A stretch of DNA of 25,424 bases. Source: DASYUM01 sp036001225 (GTDB taxonomy: Bacteria > Methylomirabilota > Methylomirabilia > Rokubacteriales > DASRDR01). Under the pieces are notes generated by a model. It saw only the letters and a program-made list of their open reading frames with translations. It made no database searches and had not been told where the DNA came from. Location of the stretch: contig DASYUM010000049.1 in NCBI GenBank assembly GCA_036001225.1, positions 1-25,424 of the forward strand. Direction: 5' to 3'. Positions 6,869 to 14,365 of this stretch are shown in pieces. Position 1 is the stretch's first letter. Each line of letters starts with the position of its first letter. The position numbers and the translations under genes were made by a program.

Positions 6869-7477
6869 ATGGCCCGCAGCCCCCAGGGAGGCGGCGCCGC
6901 GCCGCCCCCCTCCCCCGGGGCTCGGTCGCGGGTCTCCCCGCCGCGTCGAGAGCGTTCCGCGCGCCCGCCTGCCCCGGCCCCGGCCGGCCTGACCCATCTC
7001 GACTCCGAAGGCCACGCGCGCATGGTCGACGTCACCGCGAAGGCGGAAACCGCCCGCCAGGCCCGGGCCCGGGTGACGCTGCGCATGCGACCGGCCACGC
7101 TCGCCGCGATCCGGGCCGGCCGGGTCGCCAAGGGCGACGTGCTCGCGGTCGCCCGGCTGGCCGGGATCATGGCCGCCAAGCGGACGGCTGAGCTCATCCC
7201 GCTCTGCCACCCGCTCCGCCTCACCGGCATCGACGTGGGGTTCGTGCTGGACCGTGCCCGCTCGGCCGTGCACGTGGAGACGGCGGTGCGGACCGTGGAC
7301 AAGACCGGCGTGGAGATGGAAGCCCTCACCGCGGCCGCCGGGGCCGGGCTCGCGATCTACGACATGGTCAAGGCGATCGATCGCGGTCTCGTCCTGACCG
7401 ACCTCTGCCTGCTCGAGAAGACCGGCGGCCGGAGCGGCCACTGGGTCCGGCGGCGCCGGGGCCGAGGCCGACCATGA
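6869..7477 (+). CDS. moaC: Cyclic pyranopterin monophosphate synthase MoaC, with N-terminal extension
   Basis: Molybdenum-cofactor biosynthesis enzyme that, after MoaA, forms cyclic pyranopterin monophosphate. It has 202 residues against about 160 in the family. The MoaC domain starts at about residue 41 (LTHLDSEGHARMVDVTAKAE) and shows IMAAKRTAELIPLCHPL (the conserved CHPL), KTGVEMEALTA and the catalytic-region AIYDMVKAIDRG with the conserved Asp and Lys. Residues 2-40 are a Pro/Ala/Arg/Ser-rich tail with no recognisable fold. No ATG, GTG or TTG occurs in frame between 6869 and 7022, and the latter would cut off LTHLD, so the long form is the best reading. Its position after modABC links molybdate uptake to cofactor synthesis. 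Confidence 0.93.
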   Translation: MARSPQGGGAAPPPSPGARSRVSPPRRERSARPPAPAPAGLTHLDSEGHARMVDVTAKAETARQARARVTLRMRPATLAAIRAGRVAKGDVLAVARLAGIMAAKRTAELIPLCHPLRLTGIDVGFVLDRARSAVHVETAVRTVDKTGVEMEALTAAAGAGLAIYDMVKAIDRGLVLTDLCLLEKTGGRSGHWVRRRRGRGRP

Positions 7478-7512
7478 GACGCGACGGGCCAACGGAAAGA
7501 ATCGGCGATCCA

Positions 7513-7538
7513 GGGGGGGATGGGTGGGACTCCCCCCC
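7513..7538 (+). repeat. G7/C7 hairpin upstream of the AcuC-like gene
   Basis: GGGGGGG (7513-7519), a 12-nt loop and CCCCCCC (7532-7538) form a 7-bp stem ending 9 nt before the TTG start at 7548. No T-tract follows and no Shine-Dalgarno site is evident. It resembles the first hairpin of the repeat family at 16093 read on the other strand, so it may be a decayed copy. The rest of the 7478-7547 gap shows nothing else. Confidence 0.5.
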
Positions 7539-7547
7539 GGCTGATCC

Positions 7548-8684
7548 TTGAAGACCGCGCTCATCTACTCCGATGTGTGGGCCCGGTTCGACTACGGGCC
7601 GGGCCATCCCCTGCGCATGGAGCGGCTCGGCCTGACCTTCGCGCTCATGGAGGCGTTTGGGCTGACGACGCTCCCGGAGACGCGCGTCGTCGCCCCGACC
7701 TCGGCGCCGGACCCCGTGCTCCTCGGCTTCCACACCGCCGAGTACCTCGAGGCCTTGCGGGCGGCGAGCGCCGGCCAGAACGTGCCCAGGCTCTACTGCT
7801 ACGGCCTGGGGCCCGGCGACAACCCGATCTGGCCGGGGATGTACGAGGCCTCGGCGCTGGCCTGCGGGGCCTCGATCCAGGCCGCCGAGCTGGTAGCGAC
7901 CGGTGAGGTCGAGCGCGCGTTCGCCTTCACCGGCGGCCTGCATCACGCCATGCCGGACCGCGCCTCGGGGTTCTGTTACCTGAACGACGCCGTCCTCGCC
8001 ATCCAGGCCCTGCGGGCCCGCGGCCGGCGGGTCTGCTACGTCGACATCGACGCCCATCATGGCGACGGCGTCCAGTACGCGTTCTACGATACCCCCGACG
8101 TCCTGACCATCTCGACCCACGAACGGGGCGACCGGCTCTTTCCCGGGACGGGATTCGTGGAAGAGATCGGGACCGGCGCCGGGCGTGGCTACGCCGTGAA
8201 CCTCCCCCTCCAGCCGTACACCGATGACGGGGTCTACCTCGCGGTCTTCGACGCCGTGGTGCCGCCGATCGTCCGGGCCTTCCGGCCCGACGTCGTGGTG
8301 GCCCAACTCGGCATCGACAGCCACCGGACCGACCCGCTCACTCACCTGGCGCTCAGCGTGGACGGGTTCGCCGAGGCCGTGCGACGGATCCTCGGCTTCG
8401 CCCCGCGCCTCGTCGCGCTGGGCGGCGGCGGCTACGACCTCGGGAACGTGGCCCGAGCCTGGACCATCGCCTGGGCGCTGATGAACGGCGTGACGTTGCC
8501 CGACCGTCTGCCGGAGGCCTTCCTGGCCCGCGCCCGCCGGCACCTCGCCGGCCGGACCGACCTTTGGGACCGGCCGGAGCCGCTCCCGCCCGAGGTGGTC
8601 CACACCGCCCGCGAGTACGCGCAGCGGCAGGTCGCGGCGCTCGAGCGGCTGGTCTTCCCGATCCTGGGCGTCTCGGCGCATTGA
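7548..8684 (+). CDS. Histone deacetylase superfamily (AcuC-like) deacetylase
   Basis: Zinc-dependent deacetylase of the arginase/HDAC fold. Bacterial AcuC removes acetyl groups from lysines of acetyl-CoA synthetase; here the substrate is unknown. It has 378 residues. All catalytic positions are visible: the His pair in GGLHHA (132-133), the Asp-X-Asp-X-His zinc set in VDIDAHHGDG (Asp168, His170), Asp257 in QLGIDSH and the transition-state Tyr296 in GGGGYD. The TTG start at 7548 gives MKTALIYSDVW, matching the family N-terminus; no clear ribosome-binding site is seen and a strong hairpin precedes it. No acuA or acuB gene is nearby. It is followed by tmk, 34 nt downstream, which has its own promoter-like box. 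Confidence 0.92.
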   Translation: MKTALIYSDVWARFDYGPGHPLRMERLGLTFALMEAFGLTTLPETRVVAPTSAPDPVLLGFHTAEYLEALRAASAGQNVPRLYCYGLGPGDNPIWPGMYEASALACGASIQAAELVATGEVERAFAFTGGLHHAMPDRASGFCYLNDAVLAIQALRARGRRVCYVDIDAHHGDGVQYAFYDTPDVLTISTHERGDRLFPGTGFVEEIGTGAGRGYAVNLPLQPYTDDGVYLAVFDAVVPPIVRAFRPDVVVAQLGIDSHRTDPLTHLALSVDGFAEAVRRILGFAPRLVALGGGGYDLGNVARAWTIAWALMNGVTLPDRLPEAFLARARRHLAGRTDLWDRPEPLPPEVVHTAREYAQRQVAALERLVFPILGVSAH

Positions 8685-8700
8685 GCGCCGTCGGGTCGTG

Positions 8701-8709
8701 TGCTAGCCT
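8701..8709 (+). promoter_or_regulatory. Extended -10 element of tmk
   Basis: TGCTAGCCT matches the extended -10 pattern TGnTAnnnT. It ends 9 nt before the ATG at 8719 and no Shine-Dalgarno sequence lies between, so a near-leaderless message is predicted. Confidence 0.55.
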
Positions 8710-8718
8710 CGGTTGAAT

Positions 8719-9384
8719 ATGCCTGACGTGCGGCCGCTCGACCCCCGGGGGCGCCTCGTCACGGTGGAGGGCGTCGAAGGGGCAGGGAAGTCCACGCAGG
8801 TCGCCCGGCTGGCGGCCTGGCTGGCGGAGTGCGGCCTGCGCGTGGTCACGACCTCGGAGCCGGACGGCTCGCCGCTGGGCGTCTGGGTCCGCCGCGTCCT
8901 GGCCGAGCCCGCGGCGCTCGACCCGCTCAGCGAGTGCTTCCTGTTCGCGACCGCCCGCGCCGAGCACGTCCGACGGGTGATCCGCCCGGCGCTCGACGGC
9001 GGGTCCCTCGTCGTCTGCGACCGCTTCACGGACTCGACGGTGGCCTACCAGGGGTACGGGCGTGGTGTGCCGCTCGAGGTGATCGCCGAGCTGAACCGGC
9101 TCGCGACCGATGGCCTGGCGCCTGATCTGACGCTCGTCCTCGACCTGGACGTGGGCGAGGGCCTGCGCCGCGTCCGGGGGCGGCGCGATGCCGAGCCGGG
9201 CCCGGATCCCTTCGAGCGGCTCGGGCTCGAGTTCCACGAGCGCGTGCGGAAGGGCTACCGAACCCTCCACGAGCGGGAGCCGGGGCGGATCGCGATGGTC
9301 GATGCCGGCCGATCGGAGGCCGCGGTGGCGGCGGCGATCCGGGCGCTGGTGGCGGCGCGCTTCGGTCTGGAGGAGCCCGCGTGA
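8719..9384 (+). CDS. tmk: Thymidylate kinase
   Basis: Phosphorylates dTMP to dTDP with ATP in dTTP synthesis. It has 221 residues, within the usual range. The P-loop GVEGAGKST is at 18-26, the dTMP-binding DRFTDSTVAYQGYGRG begins at 101 (DR motif) and the LID-like segment RVRGRRDAEPGPDPFE is near 155-170. The ATG at 8719 was chosen over a TTG two codons upstream because of the spacing to the -10 box. Its TGA overlaps holB's GTG (GTGA). The tmk-holB-PSP1-metG-tatD order is a well-known replication/translation cluster in many bacteria. Confidence 0.95.
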   Translation: MPDVRPLDPRGRLVTVEGVEGAGKSTQVARLAAWLAECGLRVVTTSEPDGSPLGVWVRRVLAEPAALDPLSECFLFATARAEHVRRVIRPALDGGSLVVCDRFTDSTVAYQGYGRGVPLEVIAELNRLATDGLAPDLTLVLDLDVGEGLRRVRGRRDAEPGPDPFERLGLEFHERVRKGYRTLHEREPGRIAMVDAGRSEAAVAAAIRALVAARFGLEEPA

Positions 9385-10376
9385 GTGGCGCGCCCCTGTG
9401 GGCGGCGGTCGTCGGCCAGGGGCCGGCGGTGACCCTGCTCCAGCGCGCGGTCGCGGCCGATCGGGTCGCCCACGCCTACGCGTTCGTGGGCCCGGCCGGC
9501 GTGGGGCGTCGCCTCACCGCGCTCGCGTTCGCCCAGGCCGGTCTCTGCCGGCGTCGCGGTTGCGGCGCCTGCCCGGCCTGCCGGCGGGTCGCAGCCGCCC
9601 AGCATCCGGACCTGCTGCTCCTGGCGCCGACGCCCCCGAAGGAAAACCCGCGCGGGACCCCGAGCCTGCGCATCGAGCAGATCCGCGAGCTGGAGCATTG
9701 GGCCGCGCTGGCCCCGCTCGAGGGACAACGCAAGGTCTTCGTCCTCGACGACGCGGACCGGCTGACCGTGCAGGCGGCCGAGGCCCTGCTCAAGACGCTG
9801 GAGGAGCCGCCGCCTCGCACGCTGCTCATCCTCATCGTCGCCAATCCCCGGGCCTTGCCCCCCACGGTCCTCTCGCGCTGCCAGATCGTGCGGTTCCGGC
9901 CGCTGGCCGCCGCCGAGGTGGCGGCCGTCCTCACCGCCCGCGGCGCGGCTGCCGAGACCGCCGCTGCCGTCGCCCGGCTGGCCCGTGGCCGGCCGGGGCT
10001 GGCCCTCGGCACGGATCTGGACGCGCTCCGCGGCCGGCGGGCGGTGGCCCTCGACCTGCTGGCCCTGCCGCCGTCTGCGCTGGCCGGCCGGCTGGATGCC
10101 GGCGCCCTCGATCGGGCCAGCGTGGCCGGCTGCCTCGAGACCTACTGGCTCTGGTATCGGGACGCGCTCTGTCTGGTGGCCGGGGCGGACCCGGCGCTGC
10201 TGGTCAACGACGACCGGCAGGCCGAACTGGGCGAGCTGGCCGGCCGGGTCCCCTTGCCGGCGCTGGCGGAGGCGATGCGGGCGATCAAGGAAGCCTGGCT
10301 GGCCCTCGATACCAACGTGAGTCCGCGGCTCTGCCTGGAGCGTGCACTGCTGGCGTTGGCCCCAGGAGCGGCGTGA
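9381..10376 (+). CDS. holB: DNA polymerase III subunit delta' (HolB)
   Basis: Clamp-loader subunit of the replicative polymerase. It has 331 residues. The N-terminal AAA+ fold shows GQGPAVTLLQRAV (12-24) and HAYAFVGPAGVGRRLTALAF. The Walker A lysine is replaced (GPAGVGRR), as expected for delta', which does not hydrolyse ATP. The four-cysteine zinc module is LCRRRGCGACPAC (Cys56, 61, 64, 67), and LLKTLEEPP and the SRC motif (165-167) follow. The GTG start at 9381 overlaps the tmk stop, which decides the start. The C-terminal third is helical and poorly conserved, as usual. Confidence 0.94.
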   Translation: MSGAPLWAAVVGQGPAVTLLQRAVAADRVAHAYAFVGPAGVGRRLTALAFAQAGLCRRRGCGACPACRRVAAAQHPDLLLLAPTPPKENPRGTPSLRIEQIRELEHWAALAPLEGQRKVFVLDDADRLTVQAAEALLKTLEEPPPRTLLILIVANPRALPPTVLSRCQIVRFRPLAAAEVAAVLTARGAAAETAAAVARLARGRPGLALGTDLDALRGRRAVALDLLALPPSALAGRLDAGALDRASVAGCLETYWLWYRDALCLVAGADPALLVNDDRQAELGELAGRVPLPALAEAMRAIKEAWLALDTNVSPRLCLERALLALAPGAA

Positions 10377-10413
10377 GCCTCGGGCCGATGAGCGGAGATG
10401 GGAGCGCGCGACC

Positions 10414-11298
10414 ATGACGACGGAACCATTGGACGGACTCGGGCCGGAGCCGCCGGCGCCCGCGCAGTTGATAGGCGTGCGGCTGCGGGATGCGGCCCGG
10501 GCCGATGACTACCTGACCGAGGCGGCGGGCCTTCACGTGGGCGACCTGGTCACGGTGGAGGTTCCCAACGGTTACGCCGTCGGCGAGATCCGGCGTCCGG
10601 CGCGGGCGGTGCCGGAGTCCAAGCGCGAGCGGACCTTCCCTCGGGTGGTCCGGCTCGCCACGCCCGACGAGGGCGCCGAGTACCGGCGCCGGCGCGAGCG
10701 CGAGAAGAGCGCGATGGCGACCGTTCAGATCCGGGCCAAGAGCCACGCCCTGGCGATGAAGATCGTGGACGTCGAGCTGGCCCCCGATGGCCGGCGGGTG
10801 ACCGTGCTCTTCGCGGCCGAGGGGCGGGTGGACTTCCGGGAGCTGGTCAAGGAGCTGGCCCGCGAGTTCCGGGCCCGGATCGAGATGCGGCAGATCGGCG
10901 CCCGCGACGTGACGCGGGTCCAGGACGGGATCGGCCCCTGCGGCCGCCAGCTCTGCTGCTCGAGCTGGCTCAGGAAGTTCGACCCGATCTCGGTCCGGAT
11001 GGCCAAGACGCAGGACATGCCGCTCACCGATAGTCGCCTCCTCGGCAACTGCGGGCGGTTGAAGTGCTGCCTGCTCTACGAGTTCTCGACCTACGAGGTG
11101 CTCCGGGCGCGGCTGCCGCGGGTCGGATCCGCCTGTCAGGCCGAGTGCGGGGGCGGCGGCTGCATGGAGGGGCGGGTCAAGTCGGTCAAGGTCCTGAAGG
11201 AGACCGTGCTGGTCGGCTTCGCCGACGGTACCGAGGCCGAGGTGCCCCTCGATCAGCTCACCTGGGAAGGCCGACCCCACGTGACCCCGCTCGAGTAG
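10414..11298 (+). CDS. ricT: PSP1 domain protein, RicT/YaaT-like
   Basis: PSP1-family protein. In Bacillus the homologue RicT (YaaT) is part of an Fe-S-binding complex acting on RNA maturation and phosphorelay; that role cannot be assumed here. It has 294 residues. The N-terminal part (18-60) carries LIGVRLRDAARADDYLTEAA and the central PSP1 region (about 100-200) includes VTVLFAAEGRVDFRELVKEL. Conserved cysteines appear in GPCGRQLCCSSW (176, 181, 182) and GNCGRLKCCLLYE (213, 218, 219). Three extra cysteines lie in CQAECGGGGC (241, 245, 250), where relatives usually have a short glycine-rich loop. The ATG at 10414 is 37 nt after holB. An upstream in-frame start inside holB was rejected. Confidence 0.9.
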   Translation: MTTEPLDGLGPEPPAPAQLIGVRLRDAARADDYLTEAAGLHVGDLVTVEVPNGYAVGEIRRPARAVPESKRERTFPRVVRLATPDEGAEYRRRREREKSAMATVQIRAKSHALAMKIVDVELAPDGRRVTVLFAAEGRVDFRELVKELAREFRARIEMRQIGARDVTRVQDGIGPCGRQLCCSSWLRKFDPISVRMAKTQDMPLTDSRLLGNCGRLKCCLLYEFSTYEVLRARLPRVGSACQAECGGGGCMEGRVKSVKVLKETVLVGFADGTEAEVPLDQLTWEGRPHVTPLE

Positions 11299-11326
11299 GT
11301 CCGGCGCCCGCCCGGAGCCCGCCGCC

Positions 11327-13243
11327 ATGTCGGTCCCGAGTCCCCCGCGGCGCGTCTTCTACCTGACGACGCCGATCTACTACGTCAACGCGACGCCCCA
11401 CCTCGGCCACGCCTACACGACCATCGTGGCCGACGCGATGTGCCGCTACCGGCGGCTGGCCGGCGACGAGGTGTTCCTCCTGACCGGCACCGACGAGCAC
11501 GGCGAGCGGATCGCCCAGGTGGCGGCCCAGGCCGGCGAGACGCCCCAGGCCTACGCCGACCGGATCGCCGCGGCGTTTCGCGCCCAGTGGGACGCGCTGG
11601 GCATCAGATATGACGACTTCATCCGGACGACGGAGGCGCGCCACCGGGTCGTCGTCCAGCAGGTCCTCCAGCGGATCCACGCTGCCGGCGAGATCTACTT
11701 CGGCGAGTACGGCGGCCAGTACTGCTACGGCTGCGAGCGGTTCTACACCGAGAAGGAGCTGGTGGACGGACGCTGCCCCCAGCACGACACGGTGCCGACC
11801 TTCATCAAGGAGCCCAACTACTTCTTCCGGATGAGCCGCTACCAGGAGTGGCTCATCCGCCACATCGAGGACCAGCCCGACTTCATCCGGCCCGAGCGCT
11901 ATCGGAACGAAGTGCTGGGCTTCCTCCGCGAGCCGCTCCAGGACCTCGCCATCAGCCGGCCGAAGGCGCGGGTGCCGTGGGGAATCCCGCTCCCGTTCGA
12001 CGACCGGTTCGTCACCTACGTCTGGTTCGACGCGCTGCTGAACTACGTGTCCGCGCTCGGCTGGCCGGACGGGCCGCGCTTCCGGACCTTCTGGCCGCAC
12101 GCTCAGCATCTGATCGGCAAGGACATCCTCAAACCCCACGCCGTCTACTGGCCGCCGATGCTGAAGGCGGCCGGGATCCCCGTCTACCGGCACCTGAACG
12201 TCCACGGCTACTGGACGCTGGCCGGCGGGAAGATGTCGAAGAGCGTGGGGAACGTGGTGGAGGCCCTGAAGCTGGCCGAGACCTACGGGCGCGACGCCTT
12301 CCGCTATTTCGTGCTGCGCGAGATGCCGTTCGGGCTCGACGCCAACTTCTCCGAGGATGCCCTCGTCGACCGCCTCAACGCCGATCTGGCCAACGACCTC
12401 GGCAACTTCGTGAGCCGCGCCGTCGCCATGCTGACGACCTTCGCCGGGGGCGTGGTGCCGGCGCCCGGGCCCCTCGGACCGGCCGAGTCGGAGGTCCGCG
12501 CCGACCTCGGGCGCGCGCGCGAAGCCGTCCAGGCCGCGATGGAGGAGTTCGCCTTCCATCGGGCCCTGGCGGCGATCTGGGAGTGGATCGGCGCCCTCAA
12601 CCGCTACGTGGACTCCCAGGCCCCGTGGGCGCTGGCCAAGGACCCGAGCCAGGAGGAACGGCTCCGCACCGTGCTCTACTCGCTGGCGGAGGCGCTCCGC
12701 ATCCTTGGCATCCTGCTCGTCCCGTTCCTGCCCGAGTCGGCCGCCGCCATTCGCCGCCAGCTCGGCCTCGGTGGGGAGCCGCGCCTCGCCGACGCCGAGA
12801 CCTGGGGCCGCATGGTCTCCGGCTCCCGCATCGCCAAGGCAGCCCCGCTCTTCCCGCGGGTCGTGGCGGCCAAGGACGCCGCCGCGGCGCCCGACGCCGC
12901 GAAGGCCGACGTCGCGCGCCCGCGCGTGAGCATCGAGGAGTTCCGCCGTCTCGACCTGCGGGTGGCCGAGGTTCTGGAGGCGGAGCCGGTCCCGAAGTCC
13001 AAGAAGCTGCTCAAGCTGACGGTGAAGCTCGGCGACGAGACCCGGACGGTGGTGGCCGGGATCGCCGAGCACTACCGGCCGCAGGAGCTGCGGGGGCGGA
13101 AGGTCGTGGTGGTGGCGAACCTCGAGCCGGCGGCGCTGATGGGGGTCGAGTCGAACGGCATGGTCCTGGCCGGCTCCCACGGCGAGACGCTCGCCCTGCT
13201 CACGCTGGACCGCGATCTCCCGCCTGGCGCCCGAATCACGTAG
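11327..13243 (+). CDS. metG: Methionyl-tRNA synthetase with C-terminal tRNA-binding domain
   Basis: Charges tRNA-Met with methionine. It has 638 residues. The class I motifs are HLGH (25-28, the HIGH equivalent) and KMSKS (302-306). One zinc knuckle is seen, CYGC (133-136) with CPQH (150-153), where the last ligand is His instead of Cys. The anticodon-binding helical domain covers about 370-510. Residues about 535-638 are an EMAP/Trbp-type OB fold (EEFRRLDLRVAEVLEAEPVP, later NLEPAALMGVESNGM) that dimerises the enzyme and binds tRNA. An Ala/Asp-rich linker near 515-530 joins them. The ATG at 11327 begins 29 nt after the PSP1 gene. A complete, normal-length enzyme. Confidence 0.96.
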   Translation: MSVPSPPRRVFYLTTPIYYVNATPHLGHAYTTIVADAMCRYRRLAGDEVFLLTGTDEHGERIAQVAAQAGETPQAYADRIAAAFRAQWDALGIRYDDFIRTTEARHRVVVQQVLQRIHAAGEIYFGEYGGQYCYGCERFYTEKELVDGRCPQHDTVPTFIKEPNYFFRMSRYQEWLIRHIEDQPDFIRPERYRNEVLGFLREPLQDLAISRPKARVPWGIPLPFDDRFVTYVWFDALLNYVSALGWPDGPRFRTFWPHAQHLIGKDILKPHAVYWPPMLKAAGIPVYRHLNVHGYWTLAGGKMSKSVGNVVEALKLAETYGRDAFRYFVLREMPFGLDANFSEDALVDRLNADLANDLGNFVSRAVAMLTTFAGGVVPAPGPLGPAESEVRADLGRAREAVQAAMEEFAFHRALAAIWEWIGALNRYVDSQAPWALAKDPSQEERLRTVLYSLAEALRILGILLVPFLPESAAAIRRQLGLGGEPRLADAETWGRMVSGSRIAKAAPLFPRVVAAKDAAAAPDAAKADVARPRVSIEEFRRLDLRVAEVLEAEPVPKSKKLLKLTVKLGDETRTVVAGIAEHYRPQELRGRKVVVVANLEPAALMGVESNGMVLAGSHGETLALLTLDRDLPPGARIT

Positions 13244-13258
13244 GAAGGTTGCGGCTGG

Positions 13259-13325
13259 CAGGAATGCGCGCCACAGGACGTCGCGGGGCTGGGGTCCCGC
13301 CGTCCGAGGCGCGCGAACCCAAAGA
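13259..13325 (+). repeat. Module A of the dispersed repeat family, overlapping the DUF2914 gene start
   Basis: About 60 bp here match 21511-21578 almost base for base (for example GACGTCGCGGGGCTGGGG then a T/C change, and CGCGAACCCAAAGA at the end). It begins with CAGGAA, the same bases that precede the module inside the larger unit at 21466. The middle forms a GC-rich hairpin. It is the only copy in the window that lies within a predicted coding region. Confidence 0.8.
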
Positions 13326-14364
13326 GGTCGCCCGCCCGCCCGACCCCTTCGTCCGCCAGCGCAGCGCGACGTGGCTGGACGGGACGCTGTGGCGGCACAT
13401 CGTCACCCGGTGGGCGATCTCGATCGCGTCGCTGATCGGCGGGCTGGCCGCGCTCTTCGTCTTCCGCCGCGGCGTGCCCCACGTCGGGTGGATCGTGGGG
13501 TACATCGTGGTCCTCTGGCTCCTGTTCGCCGTTCTGACCCAGGTGCGGGCGCGCCTGTTGGCCGGCGGGCGCCGCCTGGTGCTGGTCGCCGGCGACTACA
13601 CGATCCAGACCCTCTACCACGGCCTGCTGCTCTTCGTTCTCCCCGGGTACCTGGCCAGCACGACCTTCGACGGCGTGACGCTGCCCTTCTTTCTCGTCCT
13701 CGCCGGCGCCGCGCTGATCACGACCATCGATCCCTGGTTCCGGGCCCTCGTCCACCCCTTCCCGCCGGTCGCCCGCGGGTTCTTCGCCTTCGCCCTCTTC
13801 GCCGGCCTGAACGTGGCGCTGCCCCTGGTCGGCGTGCCGCCGGCGGCGGCCCTGCTCGGGAGCGCGGCCCTGGCCGGCCTGGCGCTGATGCCGGCGTTCG
13901 TGGAGCGGGCGGGCTCGTGGTGGCGGGCGGCCGGGCTGGCGGGGTTGACGGCGGCCGGTGCGGCGGCGCTGGTGTGGGTGGCCCGGCCGGCGATCCCGCC
14001 GGCGCCCCTCCAGCTCGCCCGCTCGACGGTGGCCCGCGCCGTGGTGGACCTGGAGCCGGTGGACGTCCTCGGCGCGAGGGTGCCGGCGAGGACGCTGGCC
14101 GAGTGGGGCGCGCTGGTCGCCTACACGCCGGTCGTCGCCCCCGCCGGCCTCCGGCAACCGATTCTTCACCGCTGGCGCCACGACGGCCGCGTGGTGACGA
14201 CGGTCCGTCTGCCCACGCCGGTGGTGGGCGGGCGGGCCGCGGGCTTCCGCACCTATTCCCGGAAGGCCGACTTCCCGGCCGATGCCCGGGGGCGGTGGTC
14301 GGTGGATGTCGTCACCGCTTCCGGCCAGCTGATCGGACGCGTCCGCTTCACGGTCGTACCCTAG
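13264..14364 (+). CDS. Multi-pass membrane protein with C-terminal DUF2914-like domain
   Basis: A 366-residue integral membrane protein of unknown function. Hydrophobic segments are visible at about 50-68, 75-93, 115-135, 138-155, 170-190, 195-212 and 220-240. The soluble C-terminal 100 residues (about 260-366) run from STVARAVVDLEPVDV to SGQLIGRVRFTVV and look like the DUF2914 domain: HRWRHDGRVV and a late RWSVDVVTASGQLIGRVRF. The first 21 codons lie in a dispersed repeat. No other standard start codon occurs in frame until within the first membrane segment, so either the repeat now encodes the N-terminus or a CTG near 13375 is used. It lies 20 nt after metG and 1 nt before tatD. Confidence 0.75.
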   Translation: MRATGRRGAGVPPSEAREPKEVARPPDPFVRQRSATWLDGTLWRHIVTRWAISIASLIGGLAALFVFRRGVPHVGWIVGYIVVLWLLFAVLTQVRARLLAGGRRLVLVAGDYTIQTLYHGLLLFVLPGYLASTTFDGVTLPFFLVLAGAALITTIDPWFRALVHPFPPVARGFFAFALFAGLNVALPLVGVPPAAALLGSAALAGLALMPAFVERAGSWWRAAGLAGLTAAGAAALVWVARPAIPPAPLQLARSTVARAVVDLEPVDVLGARVPARTLAEWGALVAYTPVVAPAGLRQPILHRWRHDGRVVTTVRLPTPVVGGRAAGFRTYSRKADFPADARGRWSVDVVTASGQLIGRVRFTVVP

Positions 14365-14365
14365 C

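Noticed and set aside
7474..7551. A 25-codon frame starting ATGA at the moaC stop
   Set aside because: Pro/Gly/Asp-rich, runs through the hairpin, and no family resemblance; the overlap is probably accidental.
5243..7564. A 773-codon antisense open frame across modC, DUF465 and moaC
   Set aside because: Crosses several well-supported plus-strand genes and a terminator, and shows no domain-like sequence.
10342..10413. Earlier start for the PSP1 gene inside holB
   Set aside because: The added residues show no conservation with PSP1 proteins, and ATG 10414 precedes the recognisable domain.
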